A stretch of DNA of 64,000 bases from Acanthopleuribacter pedis (GCF_017377855.1 NZ_JAFREP010000014.1:186001-250000), one strand, 5' to 3'; counted from the first letter of the stretch, positions 18,514 to 27,009 are shown. Numbers and translations: made by a program. The notes: generated from the letters alone by a model not told the origin.

Positions 18514-19457
18514 CAGGTTGGGAGATGGTCGCAGATGATACCGATCACGATTTTGCCTGTTTCCGCTTGGGGGATGCTGAAGTAGATGCGATCCGTGTGG
18601 GGTTTGATTTTCGAATGCCATTCGCATTCGATTTCTTTGTCGGGCTGATGGTCGAGGGTTACCAAACGCGCCGCCATCGCCTTTTTGTTTTTGTGGGTGT
18701 TGGGGCTTTCCGGGCTGATGGTGACCTTGCTCCGCAGGAAAAAGGCGTCGATGATGGTTTCGCGGTCGCCCTTGCTCTCGCGATGACAGGTGGCGAAATG
18801 ATCGTTGATCGCGGCCAAATGTTCTACCAAGTCGGGCAGGCTGTTTTCGAAGGACTGGCTCAGCGTTTTGGTTTGTTTGGTGGCGCGCTCGTGGATGATG
18901 AGGTTGGGGAACAGGATCGGGCACGCCTGCCAAAAAGCCTCGGGCGTTGGGGATTCTCTGACGGCCAACTCGCGCATGAAGGCGAGGTAGTCGGGGTGCG
19001 CGTTCATCAGCCAGAGGTGCCCGGTTTCGTCGTCGTCCTCGGCGGGCAACCGGCCCGGCTCGAACCTGGCCATCAGTTGGGCGGCGATTTTGTAGCGGGC
19101 TGCGGCGTTTTCCTGAAAGGCGTAGGTCAAGCCGTGGCTTTCCACCAGGGTGTCTTTGATGGACAGCACTTCGCGTTCGTTCTCAAAGCTGTGCCCTTTG
19201 CTGAGTAGGATTTGAAAACGCCGTAAGGTGTCGCGCTCGGCCGACGACTGGTTCCTGGAGGGGTAAAGCAACTGGAGCAGGGGCACCCCGTCGCGGGTCA
19301 ACATCGAAAAAACGGCGGAGGAATACAAGAGCCGGCTTTTTGAATGGGCAAAGATGGACTCCAGCACCTCTAGAAAGGCGGCGAGGGGCGCGGTTTGCAG
19401 GCGGGCCTCGCCGTCAAGCAGGCTGGTTTCGTCCAGCACCACCCGGTCGTTAGCCAT
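18513..19457 (-). CDS. Unknown protein, third gene of the DUF262/AAA operon
   Basis: A 314-residue soluble protein from ATG 19457, overlapping the ATPase gene by 8 bases. No family is recognised with confidence. Visible features are an N-terminal VVLDETSLLDGE segment, a helix-rich middle (about 120-240, with acidic PAEDDDETGHL) and a basic stretch HKNKKAMAARLV. A C-terminal motif, CEWHSKIKPHTDRIYFS, has conserved-looking W-H-K...R-I-Y-F spacing reminiscent of C-terminal segments in uncharacterised defence-island proteins (from memory, not checked). The tight coupling says it works with the ATPase and DUF262 protein. It could be the effector or a specificity partner. Confidence 0.8.
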   Translation of the reverse strand: MANDRVVLDETSLLDGEARLQTAPLAAFLEVLESIFAHSKSRLLYSSAVFSMLTRDGVPLLQLLYPSRNQSSAERDTLRRFQILLSKGHSFENEREVLSIKDTLVESHGLTYAFQENAAARYKIAAQLMARFEPGRLPAEDDDETGHLWLMNAHPDYLAFMRELAVRESPTPEAFWQACPILFPNLIIHERATKQTKTLSQSFENSLPDLVEHLAAINDHFATCHRESKGDRETIIDAFFLRSKVTISPESPNTHKNKKAMAARLVTLDHQPDKEIECEWHSKIKPHTDRIYFSIPQAETGKIVIGIICDHLPT

Positions 19458-20556
19458 GGATTTGGGTCCTAAACAGATGGTTGAGGTCTTTTTCGGTTTG
19501 GTCGAAAAAGCCGTCCGGCCATTCGGACAATTCGCCTTTGGCATTGATGTCAATGGTGATCGGGTGGGTTTCCGCGTTGGCCATGGTCAGGAAATGGAAG
19601 ATGACTTGGTCGTGGGCAATGGGGGCCTTGGCGCCGGCGACGGAGAGGCGGATGCCGTTGAGCAGGTGGTCGCTGTGGGTTTCCACAAAAACCTGGGCCC
19701 CGGAAGCGGCCAGGTGCGCTAAGAAATAGCCCATGCGGCTTTGGGCGCGGGGGTGAAGGTGGGCCTCGGGGTTTTGCACGATCAGCACCGTTCCCGGCTG
19801 GGTCAACATACCCGCGACCACGATGGGCAGGGTGTAGCAGATGCCGAAACCGGCGTTGGCGGGTTGAATCCATTCGGAATCCACGCCGGCGTGTTTGAGG
19901 CTCAGGCGCACGCGATCAGTGCCGGGAATAAGGTCGCTTTGAAATTCGATTTTGGGCACGAATTCGCCCATCCAGTGTTCGACCTGGTGTTTGAGCCAGC
20001 GGTCGCCGCGGCTTCGCAAGGCCTCGGGATGGCACAGCGATTCGCGCACGGTGGCGCGTTCATTGATGGCCAGCAGGTAGGGTGCGAATTCACCGCGAAA
20101 GCCGACGCCGAGTTGTTCCAGCGGTTTGGACTCAACCCGGTAGGAGGCGCGTGGGCCGTGGCGCTCCGAATCGAGAAAGAAAAAATCGCCGAACAGGCGT
20201 TGGTCCGGGTTGGGCGCCTCGGGTTTTTGGGTGACGGTTAGGAAGGGGTTCTCGGGTTCGGCGGCGTCAAAGACCCAGCTGAAGCAATGTCCGTCGCGGG
20301 TGGCGGAAAAGGTGATGTCGGTGGTGGCGGCTTTGGCGCACAAGGCGTCTTGGCATTGGCCCAGACTGAGGCCTTCCAGCTCGGACAGGGGCAGATAATC
20401 GGTTTGGTGTTTCTCCAGCCAGTTCATCATCATCAGTGATTGCAGCAGGGAGCTTTTGCCGGCGCTGTTGGTGCCGGACAACACGGTGAGCGGTTTGGTG
20501 ACAAACTCTGCCTTGCGAATGCTTTTGAAATGTTCGATGGCGATCTGTTCAATCAT
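19450..20556 (-). CDS. AAA/ABC-type ATPase of the DUF3696 kind
   Basis: This 368-residue protein has an SMC/RecF-like fold: N-terminal IEHFKSI, Walker A GTNSAGKS (28-35), a signature-like NAGFGICYTLPIV (234-246) and Walker B with LIVQNPEAHLHP (258-269). THSDHLLNGIRL follows (293-304), then a short DUF3696-like tail (DINAKGELSEWPDGFFDQ). In this family the Walker B is normally ENPE or DEP; here it is QNPE, so the usual metal-binding acid is replaced by Gln. Start and stop overlap both neighbours (4 bp with the DUF262 gene, 8 bp with the third gene). Such ATPases act as sensors or DNA-handling motors in phage-defence pairs. Confidence 0.9.
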   Translation of the reverse strand: MIEQIAIEHFKSIRKAEFVTKPLTVLSGTNSAGKSSLLQSLMMMNWLEKHQTDYLPLSELEGLSLGQCQDALCAKAATTDITFSATRDGHCFSWVFDAAEPENPFLTVTQKPEAPNPDQRLFGDFFFLDSERHGPRASYRVESKPLEQLGVGFRGEFAPYLLAINERATVRESLCHPEALRSRGDRWLKHQVEHWMGEFVPKIEFQSDLIPGTDRVRLSLKHAGVDSEWIQPANAGFGICYTLPIVVAGMLTQPGTVLIVQNPEAHLHPRAQSRMGYFLAHLAASGAQVFVETHSDHLLNGIRLSVAGAKAPIAHDQVIFHFLTMANAETHPITIDINAKGELSEWPDGFFDQTEKDLNHLFRTQIHG

Positions 20557-21728
20557 GAGGTGACCGCCGCGTTAACCAAGTCGCGGCATTGCTGGAAGCG
20601 CGCGATGATGTTGGCCGCGGTGTTGGTCTCCTGGGTGATCAGGGCCTCAAACGCGGCGCCGGGGGTGGTTGCTTCGCGGAAACGGGCAAGGATGCGTGCT
20701 TGGGCGGGACCTAAGTCGGCCGCGTCGTGGTCGGACAAGACGACGGCGAGGCAATCGAACAATGGCTTGTTCAGCGGCTTTAGGTCGTCACTTTCCAAGG
20801 GGTATTTGCGGAAGGCGTGTGCGCCGAAAATTTCGGCGGCGTTGACCATGGCTTTTTTGAAGGCGACCTCTAAATCGGCGAGGTCCGTTTCCTTCAGCCG
20901 GTTTGGGTCGTCCAGGGCTTTGGTGAACTGGTTGAGCTGATCTTCGAAGGGTTCGGCGGCGGTTTCCTCGTGGGGCGGGTTGGTTTTGAAAAAGCAAAAA
21001 CGCAGCACCAGTTCGAGGTCGGCCATGCGGGTGGTGGCGATGTCGCCGGCGGCGCGTTTGAATTCGGGCAGATCGGCGAGTTTTTGGAGGAAGGATCGCG
21101 AGCGGTTTTTGCTCAGGCCGTAGCGCAGTTCTTGCGCGTTTAAGGCAGTGCCCAGGGTGTTGATGCGCGAAAAGATTTCCATTTTGATGGGTTCGGGGGT
21201 TTGCGGATCAATCAGGTTTACCACGAGTTGGGTTTGCTTGATACGCCGTTTCCATTTCTGCGCTAGGGCGTCGTGGTTTTGTTGGTCGAGGTTCTTTAGG
21301 TATTTGAGGTGCCGGCCGCAAAGGTGAAAGCTGTCGCCGTATGTGGGATCGGTCGCGCCTTTGACGAATTGGTAAATGGTGGAAAGCCGTTGGAATCCGT
21401 CCAGCACATGCAGTTTGCCTTCAAGATCACCGAAAAAGTAGAACGCGGGCAGGGGAATGCGCAGGAGCAGTGATTCGATGAGCAGGTTCTTTTGGGCCTC
21501 GGTCCAAACCCGGCGCCTTTGAAAATCAGGGGCTAGGTCGAGATCTTTGCTTTCGATCAGCTCGAGGGTTTGGCCGAGCGAAAAAACCTTGTTTTCGACG
21601 CGGATTTTCTCGGGATTGTATGCGCGGGGCGCGCCGTGGGCGGCGGATTCCTCGACGGCTTCAAACCCACTGGGACGACCGTCGACAAATTGTTCTTTGA
21701 TGGGTGGTGGGTGGGGCGTGTCTGCCAT
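20553..21728 (-). CDS. DUF262 (GmrSD N-terminal-like) domain protein
   Basis: This 391-residue protein is the first gene of the operon, with GGGAG before ATG 21728. DUF262 motifs are clear: PDFQRRRVWT (67-76), VLDGFQRLSTIYQF (108-121) and FSRINTLGTALNAQELR (186-202). The rest is helical with no HNH (DUF1524) domain, unlike GmrSD. DUF262 is a ParB/sulfiredoxin-like nucleotidase domain used in modified-DNA restriction (GmrSD, BrxU, SspE). Here it is paired with a DUF3696 ATPase and an unknown protein, suggesting NTP-driven defence or signalling. Confidence 0.9.
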   Translation of the reverse strand: MADTPHPPPIKEQFVDGRPSGFEAVEESAAHGAPRAYNPEKIRVENKVFSLGQTLELIESKDLDLAPDFQRRRVWTEAQKNLLIESLLLRIPLPAFYFFGDLEGKLHVLDGFQRLSTIYQFVKGATDPTYGDSFHLCGRHLKYLKNLDQQNHDALAQKWKRRIKQTQLVVNLIDPQTPEPIKMEIFSRINTLGTALNAQELRYGLSKNRSRSFLQKLADLPEFKRAAGDIATTRMADLELVLRFCFFKTNPPHEETAAEPFEDQLNQFTKALDDPNRLKETDLADLEVAFKKAMVNAAEIFGAHAFRKYPLESDDLKPLNKPLFDCLAVVLSDHDAADLGPAQARILARFREATTPGAAFEALITQETNTAANIIARFQQCRDLVNAAVTS

Positions 21729-22075
21729 GTAAAGGGTGCTCCCGGCGAGGTGAAATCGATGGGTGCCATTTTACACGATCCTCGCTGGGACTGGGCGGGC
21801 GGGTGGCAAAAAGGAAAAAGCCACCTACAAGGGGACAGGCAAGAAAAAGCGTTTGATTCAAAAGGAGATACGGGTGGTTCAGTTTTTTCATGGCACATGG
21901 GAGCAGTGGAGGCATGACTTAAGGGTGTTAACCGCCAGACAATTTTTAGGGAAGAACACGTATACGTGCATTTTTTCCGATGCCAATTGGGGTAGTCGCC
22001 TGTGAGGTGACGCACCTCGGGCATTAAACCAAGAGGGTTTGTTTTAAATAGCTTTATTTGTTTTGGTTGTATGTT
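21729..22075. other. Intergenic region, no gene; holds one copy of a 27-base dispersed repeat
   Basis: Contains the upstream region of the DUF262 operon. At 21829-21855 a 27-base sequence AAGGGGACAGGCAAGAAAAA... recurs at 23423-23449, matching at 23 of 27 positions, on the other side of the transposase gene. No coding potential seen. Confidence 0.6.
21829..21855 (+). repeat. GACAGGCA repeat, copy 1 (flank of the transposase gene)
   Basis: Direct repeat with 23423-23449, same orientation, about 1.6 kb apart, bracketing the RAYT gene. Shorter GACAGGC matches also occur near 50052 and, inverted, near 55659. Confidence 0.6.
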
Positions 22076-23017
22076 TTAGCTTTTTTGTTGCGTTTGATCT
22101 CCAGGATCGAAACGCCTTCGTTTTACCGCCTCTTGGCGGACTTTGGTAATCTTTTGTGCTTTGGTTTGTTCGAGCAGGGCAATCTGGTTTTGGAAGGCTT
22201 CCGAACCAAATGCTTGGTTTGACCAATTTTCAGGTGCCCTGGACGCGAATTGCTGTCGCCATTCTTCCAGCTCGGCCTCAGCAATGGGCAATTCGCACGA
22301 TTCGATGTCTAAATCGGGATCAAAAGGTGAACCATGCAGCCGGTCTGCTAATTCATCCACAAATTTGAGGTAGTTTCGTGCGCGGCTTTTGCCGGTGACT
22401 CTTCTGAGGAAATCGAACGCTGGGAAGTTTACCGCCCCGCCACGAGCAAGTCTGAGCTTGAGGCGGCCTGCTGAGCACCATGGGTAAGTCGACGGCTTTT
22501 TGCACAAGCCTGCTTTCACAGGATTGTGCTCGATGTAGCACATGACTTTTAACAGACCGGTCTCTTCTTCAATGACCTTGCTGTTGTATCTGGCTCCCCA
22601 CAGATGGCCTGATGTCTCTCGAGCCTTGTTGAACGCGATTGCGGTTCGGAAATTTACGGATTTCATGAATTCGGAAAGGTCCGTAAAGCGTTTATAGCAG
22701 GCATTTACCAGTTCTGGTTGCCACCGCCTTTTGTTTACATTGATCTCCTGGAGACGTTCAAATCGGAGCTTGAGGTCTTCAGGATCTTTCGGCGGTTTTT
22801 GTACCTCAACGCAAAGATGGTAATGGTTATCCATGATCACCCAGGCGAGAATGTTCACGTAAAAAACGGAGACCGCTTCTTGGAAGATGTCCAGCATAAC
22901 TTGCTTGAAACCTGGAACATGGACATCGTCCAAATACATTTCTTGTTGCGCGGTTCGGTTCATCACATGGTAATAAGCAATGGGTTGTTCAAGTTTTACG
23001 CGGGGACGTCGACTCAT
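22076..23017 (-). CDS. RAYT / IS200-like transposase (Y1 HUH type)
   Basis: This 313-residue protein has the REP-associated tyrosine transposase pattern: N-terminal SRRPRVKLEQPIAYYHVMNR, the HUH motif in VIMDNHYHLCVE, and FNKARETSGHLWGARYNS with YIEHNPVKAGL near the end of the domain. A basic C-terminal extension (about 200-313) is longer than in minimal RAYTs. These proteins move or maintain short palindromic repeats as single-stranded DNA. The window has several such palindromes (families A and B) and direct repeats flanking this gene. Which repeat, if any, it serves is not known. Confidence 0.9.
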   Translation of the reverse strand: MSRRPRVKLEQPIAYYHVMNRTAQQEMYLDDVHVPGFKQVMLDIFQEAVSVFYVNILAWVIMDNHYHLCVEVQKPPKDPEDLKLRFERLQEINVNKRRWQPELVNACYKRFTDLSEFMKSVNFRTAIAFNKARETSGHLWGARYNSKVIEEETGLLKVMCYIEHNPVKAGLCKKPSTYPWCSAGRLKLRLARGGAVNFPAFDFLRRVTGKSRARNYLKFVDELADRLHGSPFDPDLDIESCELPIAEAELEEWRQQFASRAPENWSNQAFGSEAFQNQIALLEQTKAQKITKVRQEAVKRRRFDPGDQTQQKS

Positions 23018-23422
23018 GCCGCACCTCCCCTGATTGAAAAACCAGCTGGATACCAGTTTTGTTTGCCAAGCCTTGGGATATACCTCGTTTCCAGGCTAAA
23101 AAGATTCCGACCGACGATAGAGACCTTTTTGGACTGACAGGTGGGGACTGCCACATCAAAGGTACGCAGGTTGGAAACGCCAAGGAACCGGTTACCGTGT
23201 TCTTGAGCTAACTTAGGTCGGGTGTTCTGAAAAAATCCCTTTATCGAATCTCCCCAGATAAACCCGTGTCGGTGGTGCGTATTTTTGCGCACAGAGTTGT
23301 TTTTCATGATCCTCGTTGCGAGGTCTGGCAAGGTTTGGCGAGGTTGATTCTATCAAGGGTGAAAAATAATGAGGAGTTTTTTTTAGCAGCTTGGTTTTTT
23401 TATCCTGTGTCATGAGGTGAAG

Positions 23423-23449
23423 AAGGTGACAGGCAGGAAAAAGTGCTTG
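23423..23449 (+). repeat. GACAGGCA repeat, copy 2 (flank of the transposase gene)
   Basis: AAGGTGACAGGCAGGAAAAA... matches 21829-21855 at 23 of 27 positions, same orientation. Confidence 0.6.
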
Positions 23450-23706
23450 GCTTTAATAGGGATATAGTAAACAAGATGAAGAGTATCGGTTAAGCATACC
23501 GTTGTTGCGCTTTTCTTTTCTCAGAGGTGGGTCTCTGGAGGCTGGAGAGAAAACGTGATGGTAAAGAAGTGCGGCAAAACTAGCTAGGGGAGTGGTAAGG
23601 TGATAAATAACAGCTGTTTTGCTAAGCCTGTCCCCCTTTTGGAATCGAGTTGGCGGTGCCGCGTACGCAATCAAAAAGGCGTTTTTCTGTTCTTTACACA
23701 CGAAAT

Positions 23707-23738
23707 GAAAAGGCCTCGGATTGACCCGAGGCCTTTTC
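23707..23738. terminator. Strong bidirectional hairpin terminator
   Basis: GAAAAGGCCTCGG pairs perfectly with CCGAGGCCTTTTC (13-bp stem, 6-base loop) with T-rich edges on both strands. It lies 92 bp beyond the lipoprotein stop. The inner stem GGCCTCGG is the same as in the terminator at 18485. Confidence 0.8.
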
Positions 23739-23759
23739 ATTTCAACATTGGGTTTCGCG

Positions 23760-23834
23760 GAAGCGGGCGACCCGGTCGGCTAGCGAAGCGGGCGACCCGG
23801 TCGGCTAGCGAAGCGGGCGACCCGGTCGGCTAGC
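23760..23834. repeat. 25-bp tandem repeat, three exact copies, overlapping a stop codon
   Basis: Unit GAAGCGGGCGACCCGGTCGGCTAGC occurs at 23760-23784, 23785-23809 and 23810-23834. The third copy contains the TAG stop of the lipoprotein gene (23830-23832). A near-copy of the unit start (GGAAGCGGGCCACGA) continues into the coding region. The array looks like slippage duplication of the gene's 3' end. Confidence 0.9.
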
Positions 23835-24330
23835 GGAAGCGGGCCACGATTGCCCCTTCGGTGGGGGCCTCGGGGTCGATGCCCTGTTGCTTTAGGCTGC
23901 GGCGGTAGGCGCGAATCGATACCTGCGCGCGGTTTTTGGGCAGGCCCGAACGGTACTTGCGCGCTTGCACAAAAAAGTAAGCGCCGCGGTCCGGGGTCAC
24001 CTTGAAGGAGTCGAACTCCGGTCCAAACACGTAGGAGATACTGTTGACGTTGAAGTTATGGGTGCCTTCCGGCAAGCCTTCAATCGTCAGTACGCGGTTG
24101 TTACCGCTGTATTTCACCGGGATTTCCTTGCCGTTGATTTTCAAGGTCATCACGTACTTGACCTGGGTCGAGAATTCCAACACCAGGGTGTTGCCGGGAA
24201 CGGTTTCGTTCTCGACATCAAAGTATTTGTGGCATCCGCTCAAGCTGAGCACGAACAGGGTGAGCAAAAAACCCCGAATCATGGATGCGGTTGCTTGGGG
24301 AGACTGCCGAAGCGTATCAATTGGGAACAT
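23830..24330 (-). CDS. Predicted lipoprotein of unknown function
   Basis: 166 residues from ATG 24330; an internal ATG at 24282 would give a 150-residue form with a more standard signal peptide (MIRGFLLTLFVLSLSGC). The lipobox LSLSGC marks a lipid-anchored protein. The mature part is beta-rich (LVLEFSTQVKYVMTLKINGKEIPV...) and ends with a basic RKYRSGLPKNRAQ stretch. It resembles a small immunoglobulin-like or PEGA-like fold but no family is recognised. It is downstream of mce on the same strand. Its stop codon lies in a 25-bp tandem repeat. Confidence 0.75.
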   Translation of the reverse strand: MFPIDTLRQSPQATASMIRGFLLTLFVLSLSGCHKYFDVENETVPGNTLVLEFSTQVKYVMTLKINGKEIPVKYSGNNRVLTIEGLPEGTHNFNVNSISYVFGPEFDSFKVTPDRGAYFFVQARKYRSGLPKNRAQVSIRAYRRSLKQQGIDPEAPTEGAIVARFR

Positions 24331-24494
24331 ATAGGATCGGCCTCATTCATCATGTTGTCAACGTTGGCGACCGACAAACCGTCGGCCGTCGCCGTCGCTG
24401 CAGCGGCGACGGATCACCAGGAGCGAAGCCCGGAAACGCACCATTCTGGCACATTCGCCCCTGATGGCCCACACATTTACGCGAAAAGCCGGAA

Positions 24495-24896
24495 TTAATC
24501 GGGCTTTCGCTCCAAAAGTTCCAACAAAACACCTTGGGTGGCCTTCGGGTGTACAAAAGCCACGCGGTGACCGCCCGCGCCAATCACCGGCGTTTCGTTA
24601 ACCAAGCGCACGCCTTTGGCTTTGTAATCGGCCAGGGCCGCCTCGATATCATCGACCTCCACGCACAGGTGGTGGATACCGGGACCGCGTTTGTCCAAAA
24701 ACTTGGCAATCGGCGAGGCCGGGTCGGTGGCTTCCAGCAGCTCCACGTGGGATTCGCCCAATTCAAAGAAAGCGGTGCGCACCTTCTGCTCGGGAACTTC
24801 TTCAATGTGGTCGAATTCGAAACCCAAATCTTGGTACTGCTGCACCGCGCTGTCCAACTCGGGTACGGCAATGCCGATGTGATCGATTTTTTTCAC
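24495..24896 (-). CDS. mce: Methylmalonyl-CoA epimerase
   Basis: This 133-residue VOC-fold protein interconverts (R)- and (S)-methylmalonyl-CoA in propionyl-CoA metabolism. Family motifs are clear: KIDHIGIAVPELDSA, SHVELLE, GPGIHHLCVEVDDI and GVLLELLE, giving the His/Glu metal site. The length is typical. It starts 19 bases after folD with GGAGGAGG upstream, so the two are probably one operon. Confidence 0.94.
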   Translation of the reverse strand: MKKIDHIGIAVPELDSAVQQYQDLGFEFDHIEEVPEQKVRTAFFELGESHVELLEATDPASPIAKFLDKRGPGIHHLCVEVDDIEAALADYKAKGVRLVNETPVIGAGGHRVAFVHPKATQGVLLELLERKPD

Positions 24897-24915
24897 GGGG
24901 ACCTCCTCCGAAACC

Positions 24916-25836
24916 TTAGGTCGACGGGTTTTGCAGTTCCGCGGCCACCACGCAGTTCACCATCAAGTGGGCGATGGTTAAGCGACCGATGCCGCCGGGA
25001 ACCGGGGTGACCAACTCGGCGGTTTCCAGGCAGGAAAAATAATTCACGTCGCCGTAAAGCACGCGACCTTTCTCCCGAAACGACTTCATTTTTTTGCTTT
25101 CGGAAGGAATCAACTTACGCGCCTGTTCGCTGTCGGTGATTTCGTTAATACCGACATCGACCACGAGCGCACCTGGTTTTAACCAAGCGGCGTCAACCAA
25201 GCCGGGGCGACCCACGGCGGCGACCACAATATCGGCCTGACGACAAAGGTCGGCAGGGTTTTGGGTGCGGCTGTGGATGATGCTCACGGTGCAGTTCTCT
25301 TTGAGCAATAGCTGTGCCATGGGTTTGCCGACAATGTTGGAGCGGCCGATCACGACGGCGTGTTTGCCACTCAGGCCGTGGCCTGAATCGCGCAGCAGGG
25401 CGATCACGCCCATCGGCGTACAGGGGAACAGGCCGGGCTCACCCAGGGACAAACGCCCGACGTTGACGGGGTGGAACCCGTCGACGTCTTTATCGGGGTT
25501 AATCGCCGCGATAATGCGGCTCTCGTCGACTTGTTTGGGCAATGGCAATTGCACCAAAATGCCGTGCACGGCGTTGTCGCCGTTCAGTTCGTCGACCACC
25601 GACAGCAGGCTGTCCGTATCGGTGTCGGCTTCTAATTTGTGAAAGGTGGACTTAATACCCAGGCTTTCACAGGTGCGGATTTTGTTACTGACGTAGACTT
25701 TACTGGCGGGATCTTCGCCCACCAGAACCACCGCGAGGTGGGGTTCCACACCGCGTTCATTCAGCGCGGTGACCTTTTCTTTGGCTTGGGCCAGAAGGTT
25801 TTCGCCGGTGGCTTTGCAGGACCAACGTTTACCCAT
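24916..25836 (-). CDS. folD: Bifunctional methylenetetrahydrofolate dehydrogenase/cyclohydrolase
   Basis: This 306-residue cytosolic enzyme of one-carbon metabolism carries YVSNKIRTCESLGI with the catalytic lysine, NPDKDVDGFHPVNVG, VVIGRSNIVGKPMAQLL for the dinucleotide fold and TPVPGGIGRLT near the C-terminus. The last motif is usually PGGVGPMT, a mild variation. CGGAGGAA precedes ATG 25836. It is followed closely by mce. Confidence 0.95.
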   Translation of the reverse strand: MGKRWSCKATGENLLAQAKEKVTALNERGVEPHLAVVLVGEDPASKVYVSNKIRTCESLGIKSTFHKLEADTDTDSLLSVVDELNGDNAVHGILVQLPLPKQVDESRIIAAINPDKDVDGFHPVNVGRLSLGEPGLFPCTPMGVIALLRDSGHGLSGKHAVVIGRSNIVGKPMAQLLLKENCTVSIIHSRTQNPADLCRQADIVVAAVGRPGLVDAAWLKPGALVVDVGINEITDSEQARKLIPSESKKMKSFREKGRVLYGDVNYFSCLETAELVTPVPGGIGRLTIAHLMVNCVVAAELQNPST

Positions 25837-25917
25837 AAATCGATTCCTCCGTCAAATAGGCGCCCATTGTAGCACGGGCGGAATAAGGACTATTTGGCGC
25901 GTCACGAAACGGCTCCG

Positions 25918-26982
25918 CTAGGGCGTTTGCCAGCGGGGATACCAAACGCGACCCGCCAGACCGTTTAAGGTCAGGGGAAAGCTAACTTCGGGAACAATTA
26001 ATTGAATTTGATTGTCGAGGCGTTGTTGTAGGACCTGCCAGGGGCGTTCTTGCAGCGACAGCTCGAAACCGCCTGTGCGCCGCGTTAACCGCGTCATTTT
26101 ACCGAAAATTTTGCCGGTTGCGTTGAACCAGACCAAGCTTGTGCCCGCGCTACGGATAAAGGTGGCGGCGGTGTTGCGGTCGTGGCGGCTGCCGTCGTCC
26201 ATGGCGTCGGAGATGAGCAGGATCAGGCGGCGCGTGCTTTGGGAGAACATGCCGCTCGCGGTGGCCAGGCTGTCCCAGACCACCGATTTAGATTGGCCGC
26301 GGAAGAGGGTTTCCAGTGAACTGAGACCACGGACCGCGTCGAGGTTGAGTAGCCGCGGCTCGCCGTCGAACACGATCAGGCGTACTTGGTGACCGGCCTT
26401 GAGTTGGTGTTCGATGAAGGTTTTCATGGGCGCGGTCATGCCGGGCAATAGGTCGCGCATCGAACCGCTGATGTCGAGCACGATGACCAAGTCGAGGGGG
26501 GTCGTCGCGGCCGAAACCACTTTCTGGGGTTCGAAGCGTTGCCCGGCGAAGGTCACAAAGGGTTGCTGGTCACCGAGCGGCTTGTTGAGGAACGGCCAGA
26601 TCTCAAAGGCGCGCACCTCGGTGGTGACGTCGACGCGCGGTGGTTCGTATGTGCGTTCGATTTTTTCGACGGTGCCGTCTGAAAAATGCGCCACGATTTC
26701 GATGGTGTTTTGGAACTCGGGGTTCCAGTTGATGCTGAATTGGAATGGGGCGGAACGGCGGGCGCGCACCAGCTTGCCGTTGAGGCGAATATCGACGCGA
26801 CGGGGCTGCGCCTCACCAAGGGTTTCGACGAGAAAGTCCTGGGGGTTTTCCAGTGGGGTATTGGGCGCGGGTGTACGCAGGATCAAACGATCCGCGGCGG
26901 GTAGCCACCAGGTAGCCGTGAGTGCAAAAAGGACCGCAATGATGAAATGGATGCGCCGGCGGTGGGACTTCGAGGCGGTCAT
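25918..26982 (-). CDS. VWA-domain protein, acidobacterial VWFA-related type
   Basis: This 354-residue protein starts at ATG 26982 with an N-terminal hydrophobic segment (HFIIAVLFALTATWWL) as signal peptide or anchor. A beta-rich region (about 30-150) precedes a von Willebrand A domain (about 160-320) with the MIDAS motif VLDISGSMRDL and the downstream LILLISDAMDDGS. It resembles the VWFA-related family common in Acidobacteriota. The role is unknown; probably a periplasmic protein-interaction module. It lies between the rplS terminator and folD. Confidence 0.85.
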   Translation of the reverse strand: MTASKSHRRRIHFIIAVLFALTATWWLPAADRLILRTPAPNTPLENPQDFLVETLGEAQPRRVDIRLNGKLVRARRSAPFQFSINWNPEFQNTIEIVAHFSDGTVEKIERTYEPPRVDVTTEVRAFEIWPFLNKPLGDQQPFVTFAGQRFEPQKVVSAATTPLDLVIVLDISGSMRDLLPGMTAPMKTFIEHQLKAGHQVRLIVFDGEPRLLNLDAVRGLSSLETLFRGQSKSVVWDSLATASGMFSQSTRRLILLISDAMDDGSRHDRNTAATFIRSAGTSLVWFNATGKIFGKMTRLTRRTGGFELSLQERPWQVLQQRLDNQIQLIVPEVSFPLTLNGLAGRVWYPRWQTP

Positions 26983-27009
26983 GATGGTTTCGCTTTCTCC
27001 GTGGGGGCA

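Larger units (their letters stand above)
23018..23829. other. Gene-free region with repeats and a terminator
   Basis: About 0.8 kb downstream of the lipoprotein gene and upstream of the transposase gene. It holds the second GACAGGCA repeat, a strong hairpin and a 25-bp tandem repeat, listed separately. Short open frames here have no protein-like features. Confidence 0.7.
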
